From Chryseobacterium shigense (GTDB taxonomy: Bacteria; Bacteroidota; Bacteroidia; Flavobacteriales; Weeksellaceae), in the NCBI RefSeq assembly GCF_014207845.1, contig NZ_JACHLC010000001.1, positions 682,001 through 746,000 on the forward strand: DNA of 64,000 nucleotides. Reading direction: 5' to 3'. The notes under the pieces were generated by a model. It was given only the letters and a program-made list of their open reading frames with translations. It searched no databases and was not told where the DNA came from. Within the stretch, counting starts at the first letter, position 1, and every line of letters begins with the position of its first letter. This document shows positions 45,013 through 52,880 of the stretch, piece after piece. Made by a program: the position numbers and the translations under genes.

Positions 45013-45114
45013 CCACAAAAGTTACAAAAGGTTTAAACGCTTTAGTGACTTCAAAATAATAAACTTTTAAAACATAAGTGTTTAACAATAAAAACTTTTG
45101 TGTCTTTTATGGTT
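45011..45114. repeat. Long imperfect inverted repeat between argD and argF'
   Basis: The left arm (45011-45046) reads AACCACAAAAGTTACAAAAG then TTTAAACGCTTTAGTG. The complement of the right arm (45073-45114) reads AACCATAAAAGACACAAAAG, then after a few extra bases TTAAACACTTATG. The argD stop codon overlaps its left end. In RNA it would fold into a long interrupted hairpin. Confidence 0.7.
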
Positions 45115-45149
45115 AAGATTATCACAATTAATTAGAAAAAAATCATCAA

Positions 45150-46109
45150 ATGAAAAAATTCACCTCTGTAAGCGATGTAGAAAACTTACAGGAAATCATA
45201 AAAAAAGCTTTACAAATTAAAGAAAATCCTCATTCCGAAACTGAAAAAGGAAAGGGAAAAACCATAGGTCTTGTATTTTTAAATTCAAGTTTAAGAACAC
45301 GTTTAAGCAGCCAGATTGCAGCACAGAATTTAGGGCTGAATGTCCTTACTTTAAATGCAGCGCAGGAAGCCTGGAATCTGGAATTTGCAGACGGAGCTGT
45401 AATGAATGGCGATACAGTGGAGCATATCAAAGATGCCATCGAAGTGCTGAATCAATATTGTGATATCATTGCAGTACGTTGCTTTGCCGGAATGAAATCC
45501 AAAGATGATGATGTGAACGAAAATATCCTGAGCCAGTTTGAACAGCACGCAAAAGTGCCGGTGATTTCCCTGGAATCAGCTACGCGACATCCTTTGCAAA
45601 GTCTGGCAGACTGTATTACCATTACAGAAAACTGGAAAAAAGAAAGTAAACCTAAAGTAGTTCTGACATGGGCGCCGCATATTAAACCCATTGCACAGGC
45701 TGTAGGAAATTCTTTTGCAGAATGGATGCAGGAAATGGATGTAGAATTTGTCATTGCTAATCCTGAAGGATATGATCTGGATAAAAATTTCACAAAAGAC
45801 GTAAAAGTAATTCATAATCAGGAAGAAGCGTTGAAAGATGCAGATTTTATTTATGTAAAGAACTGGTCCTCTTTCGATGATTATGCAGCAATGCCTGAAG
45901 TGAAGGAAAACTGGATGCTGACAGCCCAAAAACTGGAAAATACCAATGCTGCAAAAGTAATGCACTGCCTTCCTGTACGCCGTAATGTAGAATTGAGCGA
46001 TGAAGTAATGGACGGAAAAAACTCCATCATCTATCAGCAGGCAAAAAACAGAATTTTCTCTGCCCAGACTGTATTTAGTGAAATTCTGGACGAAATTGAT
46101 TCAAAATAA
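45150..46109 (+). CDS. argF': N-acylornithine carbamoyltransferase (ArgF' type)
   Basis: A 319-residue transcarbamylase acting on an N-acylated ornithine rather than on free ornithine. The carbamoyl-phosphate loop is FLNSSLRTRLSSQ (S46-T50). MNGDTVEHIKDAIEVL, ESATRHPLQSLAD, SFAEWMQEMDVEFVIANPEGYDLD and MHCLPVRRNVELSDEV are hallmarks of the Bacteroidota/Xanthomonas branch; free-ornithine enzymes lack the R-R-N after H-C-L-P. Residue 90 is Val, at the position that, as I recall, is Pro in the Bacteroides fragilis succinylornithine enzyme and Glu in the Xanthomonas acetylornithine enzyme. The acyl group is therefore undecided. Confidence 0.92.
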   Translation: MKKFTSVSDVENLQEIIKKALQIKENPHSETEKGKGKTIGLVFLNSSLRTRLSSQIAAQNLGLNVLTLNAAQEAWNLEFADGAVMNGDTVEHIKDAIEVLNQYCDIIAVRCFAGMKSKDDDVNENILSQFEQHAKVPVISLESATRHPLQSLADCITITENWKKESKPKVVLTWAPHIKPIAQAVGNSFAEWMQEMDVEFVIANPEGYDLDKNFTKDVKVIHNQEEALKDADFIYVKNWSSFDDYAAMPEVKENWMLTAQKLENTNAAKVMHCLPVRRNVELSDEVMDGKNSIIYQQAKNRIFSAQTVFSEILDEIDSK

Positions 46110-46114
46110 CGGTT

Positions 46115-46909
46115 ATGAAAGAAAAGCTTTTCGTGATAAAAATAGGCGGTGCTCTGATTGACGATGAGGCACTATTAAACCAATTTTTGGAACAGTTTTC
46201 CGGGATTAAAGAAAAGAAAATTCTTGTTCATGGAGGAGGAAAAGTGGCTACGACATTGGCTGATAAGCTGGGAATCGAGCAGAAATTAATCAACGGAAGA
46301 AGGATTACAGATAAAGATACCCTGGATATTGTATCCATGGTGTATGCAGGAAGCATCAATAAAAATATCGTAGCTAAACTGCAGGCGAAAAACTGCAACG
46401 CTATTGGATTTTCCGGTGCTGATGGAAATATGATCCAGGCAAAAAAAAGAAACCATCCTGAAATAGATTTTGGATATGTAGGCGATATTGACAAGCAAAG
46501 CATTAATGAAAAACTGCTTTTACAACTGATTAATCTTGAACTTGTACCCATTTTTTCAGCAATCACGCATGACAAAAAAGGAAATCTTTTAAATACCAAT
46601 GCGGACACTATTGCTTCTGTAATTGCGCAATCTCTGTCAGATATTTATGTTGTGGAACTGCTTTTCTGTTTTGATAAAGAAGGAGTTCTGGAGAATGTTG
46701 AAGATCCCGGATCAGTGATAAAAAGTGTATCCGAAGAAGAGTTTTCTGTTTTAAAACAGGCAGGAAAGCTGCATAAAGGAATTCTTCCCAAGCTTGAAAA
46801 TGCTCTCGGAGCTGTAAAGAATAATGTAAACAAGGTATTCCTAATTAAAGAAACCCAACTGAAAAACCATATAGAAAATCATCATGCAGGAACTGAAATC
46901 CGTTTATAA
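46115..46909 (+). CDS. argB: N-acetylglutamate kinase
   Basis: A 264-residue amino-acid kinase. The N-terminal LFVIKIGGALIDD (Lys for phosphate transfer), KKILVHGGGKVATTLADKLG and the nucleotide-side NTNADTIASVIAQSL are canonical. It phosphorylates the N-acylglutamate made by the GNAT protein. It starts 6 bp after argF' and overlaps argE by 26 bp. Confidence 0.95.
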   Translation: MKEKLFVIKIGGALIDDEALLNQFLEQFSGIKEKKILVHGGGKVATTLADKLGIEQKLINGRRITDKDTLDIVSMVYAGSINKNIVAKLQAKNCNAIGFSGADGNMIQAKKRNHPEIDFGYVGDIDKQSINEKLLLQLINLELVPIFSAITHDKKGNLLNTNADTIASVIAQSLSDIYVVELLFCFDKEGVLENVEDPGSVIKSVSEEEFSVLKQAGKLHKGILPKLENALGAVKNNVNKVFLIKETQLKNHIENHHAGTEIRL

Positions 46910-47966
46910 TAAAGAAGAGCTGCTGAATAACGCAGTTGAATTGCTTAAAAAACTGATTGCAATTCCTTCATTCAGCAAAGATGAATACAATACGTCTGTG
47001 GAAATTGAGAATTTTTTCAAAAAGCATCATATTCCTGCAAAACGTTTTAAAAATAATATCTGGGCAGTTAATAAAAACTTTGATGTATTTAAGCCGTCAA
47101 TCTTATTAAATACCCATCATGATACCGTAAAACCCAATAAAGCATACACATTGGACCCGTTTCTTCCAGTTGAAAAAGACGGAAAATTATACGGATTGGG
47201 AAGTAATGATGCAGGAGCTTCCCTGGTTTCTATGGCTCAGGTCTTTTTACATTTTTATGAAAAAGAAAATTTACAATACAATTTGATTATTGCCCTGACA
47301 GCTGAAGAAGAAATTTCAGGTATTGACGGCATTGAAGCTCTTTTTCCGCAGCTTCCCAATATAGAACTCGCTATTGTAGGAGAACCCACACAGATGAATC
47401 TGGCGATCGCAGAAAAAGGACTTTTGGTAATTGACGGGGAAACGAAAGGAACCCCTTCACATGCCGCCCATCCCAATAATGATAATTCCATAGTAAAATG
47501 TATGGAAGACCTGCAGGACATTCTGGCTTTTAAGTTTCCCAAAGTTTCCGATTATCTGGGTGAAGTAAAGATAACATTATCCGGAATTCATGCCGGAGTT
47601 CAGCATAATGTGGTTCCGGAAGCCTGTACTTTCACTTTAGATGTAAGAATTACTGATGAATATTCCAATAAAGAAGTATTTGAAATCATTCAGGAACAGA
47701 TGAAATCTACATTAACGGCAAGATCTTTAAGGCTGAATTCATCAAAAATAGAAATGGATCATCCTTTTGTACAGGCCGGGCTGGAAATCGGAAGGACAAC
47801 GTACGGTTCACCAACGTCATCCGATCAGGCCATTATTCCATGTACATCAGTAAAAATAGGTCCCGGAGACAGCAGGCGCTCCCACACCGCAGATGAATAC
47901 ATTTATATAAAAGAGATTGAAGAAGGAATAGGGATCTATATCGGGATCTTGGAAAAAGTTTTATAA
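46884..47966 (+). CDS. argE: N-acylcitrulline/N-acetylornithine deacylase (M20 family)
   Basis: A 360-residue M20 zinc amidohydrolase. Metal ligands are visible: ILLNTHHDTVKP (H then D), LTAEEEISGIDG (catalytic Glu and ligand Glu), and the late SRRSHTADEYIYIKEIEEG (His). The dimerisation domain begins after GEPTQMNLAIAEKGLLVIDG. In a pathway using ArgF' the natural substrate is N-acylcitrulline, released to citrulline for argG. It starts 26 bp inside argB. Confidence 0.93.
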   Translation: MQELKSVYNKEELLNNAVELLKKLIAIPSFSKDEYNTSVEIENFFKKHHIPAKRFKNNIWAVNKNFDVFKPSILLNTHHDTVKPNKAYTLDPFLPVEKDGKLYGLGSNDAGASLVSMAQVFLHFYEKENLQYNLIIALTAEEEISGIDGIEALFPQLPNIELAIVGEPTQMNLAIAEKGLLVIDGETKGTPSHAAHPNNDNSIVKCMEDLQDILAFKFPKVSDYLGEVKITLSGIHAGVQHNVVPEACTFTLDVRITDEYSNKEVFEIIQEQMKSTLTARSLRLNSSKIEMDHPFVQAGLEIGRTTYGSPTSSDQAIIPCTSVKIGPGDSRRSHTADEYIYIKEIEEGIGIYIGILEKVL

Positions 47967-48028
47967 AGACATCAGATGCCGGATTCCAGACACCAGATTT
48001 TCAAAAGTCTGAAATCTAATATCTAAAA
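47967..48028. repeat. Inverted 7-bp tandem arrays between argE and argH
   Basis: The left run is AGACATC, AGATGCC, GGATTCC, AGACACC, AGATTTT. After six bases comes the right run TCTGAAA, TCTAATA, TCTAAAA, which is the complement type. The element starts directly at the argE stop. Confidence 0.7.
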
Positions 48029-48201
48029 ATAATGTTTTGACCAGGCTCAACAGGCAGTAAAGTTCAGTTTTTAATAAAGATTTATGCAAAAAGAAGATTA
48101 AAGACGAAGACTTTAAATGTAGAGATGTTTTTTTATAGTTTAATAATAAGGATGCCCTGTTGGGCAGGTTGAAACAAATCAATATTGTAAAGAAAATCAT
48201 T

Positions 48202-49506
48202 ATGAAAAAAATATGGCAGAAGGATGACCTTGCCACCAATATATTAGTCAACAAGTTTACAGTCGGAAAAGACCTTGACTTTGATGAGCGTTTGGCAAAA
48301 TATGATGTTATAGGCTCAATGGCACATTGCAAAATGCTGGCAGAAACCGGAATTGTTTCCGGTGAAGAATCCAAACAGATGCTCTCTGTTTTGGAAGATA
48401 TTTTAAAGGATATTGAGAACGGAAGTTTTGAAATTGACAAAGAAGCGGAAGATATCCATTCCCAGGTTGAAGCTATCTTAATTGAAAAATTAGGAGATAC
48501 CGGAAAGAAGATCCATACCGCAAGATCCCGTAACGATCAGGTTTTGTTGGATATAAAGCTTTATCTGCTGGATGAGATCCGTGAAATTACCTCTTTAACC
48601 GATGAATTTTTCCAGATCCTGATCAGTCTGGCCGAACAGCATAAAAATATATTGCTTCCGGGTTATACCCATTTTCAGATCGCGATGCCGTCTTCATTTG
48701 GATTATGGTTTGGAGCTTATGCTGAAGCATTGCTGGATGATATTGAACTGTTATTTTCGGTGAAGAATATCATCAATAAAAATCCGCTTGGTTCTGTAGC
48801 AGGATATGGTTCCTCTTTCCCGATTGATCGTGAAAGCACAACTTATAACCTGGGTTTTCAGTCGATGAACTATAATTCCGTGTACGCCCAGATGACCCGT
48901 GGAAAATCTGAGAAAATGTTATCCATGGCTATAGCTACTTTAGCAGGAACCCTTGGAAAATTTGCATACGATGTCTGTCTGTATTTAAGCCAGAACTTCA
49001 ATTTTATAAGTTTTCCAAAAGAATTTACCACCGGAAGCAGCATTATGCCCCATAAAAAGAATCCCGATATTTTTGAATTAGTTCGTGCACGATGCAACAG
49101 AATCCAGTCTCTGCCCAATGAGCTGATCCTGTTGACAAACAATCTGCCATCAGGTTATCACAGAGATGTACAGCTGACGAAAGAAATCCTTTTCCCTGCC
49201 ATTGATTCTTTGAAAGAATGCTTGGAGATTTTAAATTACACTCTTCCGAACATCCAGGTGAAAGACGGAATTCTGGAAGATGAAAAGTATAAATACCTGT
49301 TCAGCGTGGAGAAGATCAATGAGGAAGTGAAAAAAGGAAGCTCATTTCGCGATGCTTATGTAAAAGTAGGGCAGGAGATTGAAAATAATGAATTTGAGTT
49401 TGAAGTAGGAAACCTGGATCATACCCATCAGGGAAGTATAGGGAATCTCTGTCTGGATAAAATAGAATATCAGTTTAATAAGCTGAAAAACAAATTATTG
49501 GGTTGA
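48202..49506 (+). CDS. argH: Argininosuccinate lyase
   Basis: 434 residues from the ATG at 48202 (MKKIWQKDDLATN); the in-frame TTG 42 bases upstream lacks family similarity. It splits argininosuccinate into arginine and fumarate. The fumarase/lyase superfamily signature TTGSSIMPHKKNPDIFEL is intact, as are HTARSRNDQVLLDIKLYL and LPGYTHFQIAMPSSFG (catalytic His). It is the last gene of the arginine block. Confidence 0.95.
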   Translation: MKKIWQKDDLATNILVNKFTVGKDLDFDERLAKYDVIGSMAHCKMLAETGIVSGEESKQMLSVLEDILKDIENGSFEIDKEAEDIHSQVEAILIEKLGDTGKKIHTARSRNDQVLLDIKLYLLDEIREITSLTDEFFQILISLAEQHKNILLPGYTHFQIAMPSSFGLWFGAYAEALLDDIELLFSVKNIINKNPLGSVAGYGSSFPIDRESTTYNLGFQSMNYNSVYAQMTRGKSEKMLSMAIATLAGTLGKFAYDVCLYLSQNFNFISFPKEFTTGSSIMPHKKNPDIFELVRARCNRIQSLPNELILLTNNLPSGYHRDVQLTKEILFPAIDSLKECLEILNYTLPNIQVKDGILEDEKYKYLFSVEKINEEVKKGSSFRDAYVKVGQEIENNEFEFEVGNLDHTHQGSIGNLCLDKIEYQFNKLKNKLLG

Positions 49507-49550
49507 TGGTTTTTAATCAATTTATTCTTAAGCTGATTAGAAATTTTATC

Positions 49551-49636
49551 AGATGCTTCGGCTCCGCTCAGCATGACAACACTACAAAATGACGTTTGAT
49601 ATTAGAAATGTCATGCTGAGCGAAGTCGAAGCATCT
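49551..49636. repeat. REP-like palindromic element between argH and the Lrp gene
   Basis: Arms at 49551-49578 and 49609-49636 match over 28 bases with two differences, both allowing G-U pairing. They start AGATGCTTCG and end CTCAGCATGACA, and a 30-base loop separates them. No T-run follows. I recognise this arm sequence as one that recurs between genes in many Bacteroidota, though copies elsewhere cannot be checked here. Confidence 0.8.
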
Positions 49637-49656
49637 TCAACGTGATTTTAGTAGGA

Positions 49657-50118
49657 TTATTCCAGATCAATTTTAAACTTAGTGGATTTTTTAACCTCGT
49701 GAAGCACAATTGAACTGTGATACTGACCGATATTAGGAATATTTGAGATTACATTCACCGCGAAATCATTATAAGAATTAATGTCTTTTGCAATGATCTT
49801 CAGCATATAGTCATATTCGCCGGAAAGACTGATGATTTCCTGCACTTCATCATGCTTCATAATGTTTTTCTCAAAGGTTTCCAGCACTTTCTGGGATTGT
49901 TCCTTAAGGCGGACATTACAGTAAACCACAATATTTAAACCCAGTTTTTCACGGTTCAGAAGGCCAACATACTTCTCAATAATGCCCTGTTTTTCCAGCT
50001 GTTTAATACGCTCATAAGTAGGAGTAAACGTAAGACCAATCTTTTCTGAAATTTCTTTCACCGATAAAGTAGAGTCTTCCTGAATAATACTGAGAATCAT
50101 TTTGTCCTTTAAATCCAT
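49657..50118 (-). CDS. Lrp/AsnC family transcriptional regulator
   Basis: 153 residues from the ATG at 50118 (MDLKDKMILSIIQED); an upstream TTG is rejected. The N-terminal helix-turn-helix is TLSVKEISEKIGLTFTPTYERIKQLEKQGII. The C-terminal RAM ligand domain has IISLSGEYDYMLKIIAKDINSYNDFAVNVI. Such proteins sense amino acids as octamers. It faces argH and is divergent from pyrB, so either or both flanking operons may be targets; this is inferred from position. Confidence 0.93.
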   Translation of the reverse strand: MDLKDKMILSIIQEDSTLSVKEISEKIGLTFTPTYERIKQLEKQGIIEKYVGLLNREKLGLNIVVYCNVRLKEQSQKVLETFEKNIMKHDEVQEIISLSGEYDYMLKIIAKDINSYNDFAVNVISNIPNIGQYHSSIVLHEVKKSTKFKIDLE

Positions 50119-50206
50119 AGAATAGGTTTGAGTTTTTAACAAAAATATTAATTATAAATGAAAATAAGGAAGGTTTAGAAAGTTTTAATTTATTTGAAAC
50201 TTGGGT

Positions 50207-50237
50207 TTTGTAGGTTCGTGAAATTTTTGTATCTTTG
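50207..50237 (+). promoter_or_regulatory. pyr operon promoter
   Basis: TTTG (50207-50210), 19 bases, then TATCTTTG (50230-50237): an exact Bacteroidota consensus. Transcription should begin about 50241-50244, at or next to the leader ATG. Confidence 0.85.
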
Positions 50238-50243
50238 CACCTA

Positions 50244-50315
50244 ATGAATAAAAGAGTATTTATATCATTAGATTTACCGGGCGAAAGCGCCCTTTACGAT
50301 ATTTATTATTATTAA
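50244..50315 (+). CDS. pyr operon leader peptide
   Basis: A 23-codon frame, [20 protein letters not shown] followed by three Tyr codons (TAT TAT TAT) and TAA. It starts 6 bases after the -7 element, so the mRNA is almost leaderless. The stop codon's last two bases are the first two bases of the terminator stem. A ribosome that reaches the stop would therefore cover the stem and prevent termination. The last codons (ATT TAT TAT TAT) are dense in U, giving a tract where RNA polymerase would slow when UTP is low. This fits a pyrBI-type attenuation leader. The peptide itself probably has no function. Confidence 0.72.
   Translation: MNKRVFISLDLPGESALYDIYYY
50279..50292 (+). promoter_or_regulatory. 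Pause-type hairpin in the pyr leader
   Basis: GGGCG / CGCCC with loop AAAG, inside the leader frame and about 10 bases before the U-rich stretch. It is placed where an RNA polymerase pause hairpin would be expected. Confidence 0.6.
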
Positions 50316-50341
50316 GCGAAGATGTTGTCTTCGCTTTTTTT
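50314..50341 (+). terminator. Attenuator terminator upstream of pyrB
   Basis: Perfect 9-bp stem AAGCGAAGA / TCTTCGCTT, loop TGTTG, then seven T. It lies between its own promoter and pyrB, 20 bases before the pyrB ATG, so it can only act as an attenuator. Confidence 0.88.
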
Positions 50342-50361
50342 ATGCTCAAAAATTAAGAATT

Positions 50362-51252
50362 ATGTTTACGATCGCAGAACTAAGCACAGAGAGAATCAAC
50401 AGTATACTGACCGAAGCACTGGCTTTTGCCAACGGTAAAACTGCAAAAATTGAAGGAGAAGTTTTTTGCTCAAATCTTTTCTTTGAAGACAGCACCAGAA
50501 CAAAAACAAGTTTTGATATTGCAGAAAGAAAACTGGGTTTGCAGGTAGTACCTTTCGATGCTTCCCACAGTTCTGTTAACAAAGGAGAAAGTCTTTATGA
50601 TACCGTGAAAACCATTGAAAGCCTGGGAGTAAACCTGGTAGTGATCAGAGATAAGAAAGACCGGTATTTTGAAGAACTGAATAATATCAGTATTCCAGTA
50701 ATTAACGGAGGAGACGGAACAGGAAACCATCCGTCCCAATGTATGCTGGACCTGATGACAATTTTCCAGGAATTCGGAAAATTTGAAGGACTGAAAATAG
50801 GAATTGTAGGAGACGTAAAACACAGCCGTGTAGCCAATTCAAATGCAGAAGCATTGAGAAGATTAGGAGCTAAAGTATATTTTTCCGGCCCGGAAGACTG
50901 GTTCGATGAAGGAGCTTTAATCAACGGAACCTACTTACCGGTTGATCAGTTAATCGCTGAGGCAGACGTATTGATGCTCTTAAGAATTCAGCATGAAAGA
51001 CATGATGCAAAAATGAGCTATTCAGCCTCCGAATACCACAGAAAATACGGTCTTACAAAAGAAAGAGAAAAAGCAATGAAAAAGGGAGCAATCATCATGC
51101 ATCCGGCTCCTATCAACAGAGGTGTTGAAATTGATACAGACCTTGTGGAATGCGAACGTTCAAGAATTTTTAAACAAATGCAGAACGGCGTTTTCGCAAG
51201 AATGGCAATCCTTAAAGAAACATTGGAAAAAGAAGGATATACCTTTAAATAA
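50362..51252 (+). CDS. pyrB: Aspartate carbamoyltransferase catalytic subunit
   Basis: 296 residues; makes carbamoyl-aspartate, the committed step of pyrimidine synthesis. The carbamoyl-phosphate loop [12 protein letters not shown] (S44-T47) and [14 protein letters not shown] are intact, with [19 protein letters not shown] in the second domain. No pyrI regulatory-subunit gene follows; carA is next. Without PyrI, control would rest on the attenuator just upstream. Confidence 0.96.
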   Translation: MFTIAELSTERINSILTEALAFANGKTAKIEGEVFCSNLFFEDSTRTKTSFDIAERKLGLQVVPFDASHSSVNKGESLYDTVKTIESLGVNLVVIRDKKDRYFEELNNISIPVINGGDGTGNHPSQCMLDLMTIFQEFGKFEGLKIGIVGDVKHSRVANSNAEALRRLGAKVYFSGPEDWFDEGALINGTYLPVDQLIAEADVLMLLRIQHERHDAKMSYSASEYHRKYGLTKEREKAMKKGAIIMHPAPINRGVEIDTDLVECERSRIFKQMQNGVFARMAILKETLEKEGYTFK

Positions 51253-51256
51253 ATAA

Positions 51257-51284
51257 GATTCGGGATTCCGGTTTCGGGTTCCAT
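51257..51284. repeat. Short tandem 7-bp array after pyrB
   Basis: Four heptamers in one orientation: GATTCGG, GATTCCG, GTTTCGG, GTTCCAT. Confidence 0.55.
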
Positions 51285-51305
51285 ATCTTGAACAGGCAAA
51301 AAATT

Positions 51306-51356
51306 CCCCTCCCTTGGAGGGGTGGCAAAAATTCAGAGAGTTTTTGACGGGGTGGT
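51306..51356. repeat. Double-hairpin intergenic element
   Basis: CCCCTCC-ctt-GGAGGGG (51306-51322) is followed by CAAAAA ... TTTTTG (51325-51346) and then GACGGGGTGGTTT, which echoes the first hairpin's GGGGTGGC. The two-hairpin layout looks like a dispersed Bacteroidota intergenic repeat rather than a terminator. Confidence 0.65.
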
Positions 51357-51397
51357 TTAAAAAGAATAAAAAGTAAAAGAAAATCTAAATAAAGAAA

Positions 51398-52471
51398 ATG
51401 AAGAAAAAATTAATACTGGAGTCCGGTGAAGTATTTCATGGAGAAGGTTTTGGAGCAGAATTGGAAACTGCCGGAGAAGTAGTTTTCAATACCGGAATGA
51501 CAGGATATCAGGAGCTGATCTCCGACCCGTCATACTGCGGTCAGATTGTTTGCATGACCTATCCGCTTATCGGGAATTATGGTATTAACCGTGATGATTA
51601 TGAAAGTATCGAGCCGGCTATTAAAGGACTTATCGTAAAAGAACTTTGCGATCTTCCTTCTAATTTCCGTACTCAGATCACTTTAGATGAATTATTTAAA
51701 AAGAAAAACCTGTCGGGAATTTCAGGAATCGATACCAGAAGACTGACCAGAATCCTACGTAACTCAGGGGTTGTGAAAGGAAAAATTGTAAACGCTGATA
51801 CTGATGAAAACACAGTAGTTTCAGAATTAAAATCAACAACTTTCCCTACCAATCAGGTGGAAATGGTTTCTACAAAAACACCTTACGCCAATCCGGGGAG
51901 AGGCTTGAAAGTAGTACTGGTAGATTTCGGTTCCAAGTTGGGGATTATCAGAGAGTTATCCCAAAGAAATTGTGATATCACAGTAGTTTCCCAGGATGTA
52001 ACGGCAGAAGAAATTTTACTGATGAATCCTGATGGAGTTATGCTGTCAAACGGTCCCGGTGATCCTGAAGACAACCAGAATGCTCTTGAAATGATCCGCG
52101 GCATTTTAGGAAAAGTTCCGATTTTCGGAATCTGCTTAGGACATCAATTGATCGGTCTGGCTTGTGGAGCAAAAACCTTCAAATTAAAATTCGGTCACAG
52201 GGGAGGAAATCATCCTGTCTTGGATCTGGATAAAAACAAAGTGGCGATCACTTCTCAAAATCATGGTTATGCAGTAGATCAGGAAAGTTTGAAAAATACA
52301 GATTTAATTGAAACGCACATCGCTTTGAACGACAGAACAAACGAAGGCCTGAAACACAAGATTCACCCTTGTTTCTCAGTTCAGTATCACCCGGAAGCAA
52401 GCCCGGGCCCGGAAGATGCGAACTATTTGTTTGATGAGTTCATTGAATTAATGGAAAACTTTAAAAAATAG
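51398..52471 (+). CDS. carA: Carbamoyl-phosphate synthase small subunit
   Basis: 357 residues. The glutaminase (class I amidotransferase) triad is complete: C246 in IFGICLGHQLIGLA, and H331 and E333 in SVQYHPEASPGPED. The N-terminal half has the CPSase small-chain domain (TGMTGYQELISDPSYCGQIV). It releases ammonia from glutamine for CarB. The product feeds both PyrB and ArgF' encoded alongside. Confidence 0.97.
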   Translation: MKKKLILESGEVFHGEGFGAELETAGEVVFNTGMTGYQELISDPSYCGQIVCMTYPLIGNYGINRDDYESIEPAIKGLIVKELCDLPSNFRTQITLDELFKKKNLSGISGIDTRRLTRILRNSGVVKGKIVNADTDENTVVSELKSTTFPTNQVEMVSTKTPYANPGRGLKVVLVDFGSKLGIIRELSQRNCDITVVSQDVTAEEILLMNPDGVMLSNGPGDPEDNQNALEMIRGILGKVPIFGICLGHQLIGLACGAKTFKLKFGHRGGNHPVLDLDKNKVAITSQNHGYAVDQESLKNTDLIETHIALNDRTNEGLKHKIHPCFSVQYHPEASPGPEDANYLFDEFIELMENFKK

Positions 52472-52508
52472 AACCAAGAATCAAGATACAAGAACCAAGA
52501 CGCGAAGA
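52470..52508 (+). repeat. Left 7-bp array flanking the four-helix-bundle gene
   Basis: Starting with the carA stop, units read AACCAAG, AATCAAG, ATACAAG, AACCAAG, ACGCGAAG. Over the first 31 bases about 24 match the complement of the right-hand array at 52881-52920. Confidence 0.75.
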
Positions 52509-52528
52509 TTAAAATTAATAGACTATAA

Positions 52529-52879
52529 ATGCACAATTTTGAAAAATTGCTTTTCTGGCAAAAATCTATTGTACTGGCAAAGAATGTTTACATTATCTGT
52601 CAGGAGATCAGTAGCGATGAAAAGTATGGTTTAATTTCTCAAATTAAAAGATCTGCAGTTTCTATTCCTTCGAATATTGCGGAAGGTTCTGGTAGAAATG
52701 GAAGTAAAGAATTTAATCATTTTTTGGCAGTTGCTCTGGGATCAGCCTTTGAATTGCAGACACAGCTGATTCTGATTAGAGAATTAAATCTTTTACCGGA
52801 AGAAAAAATAAACACTTTACTAAGTGAAGTTTCTGAAATTCAGAGAATGATTTATTCGTTTAAAAATAATTTAAAATAA
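52529..52879 (+). CDS. Four-helix-bundle (S23 / 23S rRNA IVS-type) protein
   Basis: 116 residues, nearly all helical. The family text is clear: FWQKSIVLAKNVYIICQEI, then KYGLISQIKRSAVSIPSNIAEGSGRN and FNHFLAVALGSAFELQTQLILIREL. Relatives are encoded in intervening sequences of 23S rRNA genes and as the Avd protein of diversity-generating retroelements; none has a well-defined stand-alone activity. It splits carA from carB and is bracketed by inverted 7-bp arrays, so it looks like an inserted unit. No reverse transcriptase or variable repeat is in the window. Confidence 0.88.
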   Translation: MHNFEKLLFWQKSIVLAKNVYIICQEISSDEKYGLISQIKRSAVSIPSNIAEGSGRNGSKEFNHFLAVALGSAFELQTQLILIRELNLLPEEKINTLLSEVSEIQRMIYSFKNNLK

Positions 52880-52880
52880 A

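Noticed and set aside
45452..45965. Long antisense frames within argF'
   Set aside because: Low-complexity, aromatic-rich shadow frames opposite a strongly conserved enzyme.
50244..50315. Tyrosine-specific attenuation from the three Tyr codons at the leader end
   Set aside because: The downstream genes make pyrimidines, not tyrosine; the U-rich codons are better explained by UTP sensing, though an amino-acid effect cannot be excluded from sequence alone.
52529..52879. Diversity-generating retroelement (Avd-like accessory gene)
   Set aside because: No reverse transcriptase, template repeat or variable repeat in the window; the S23-type reading fits better.
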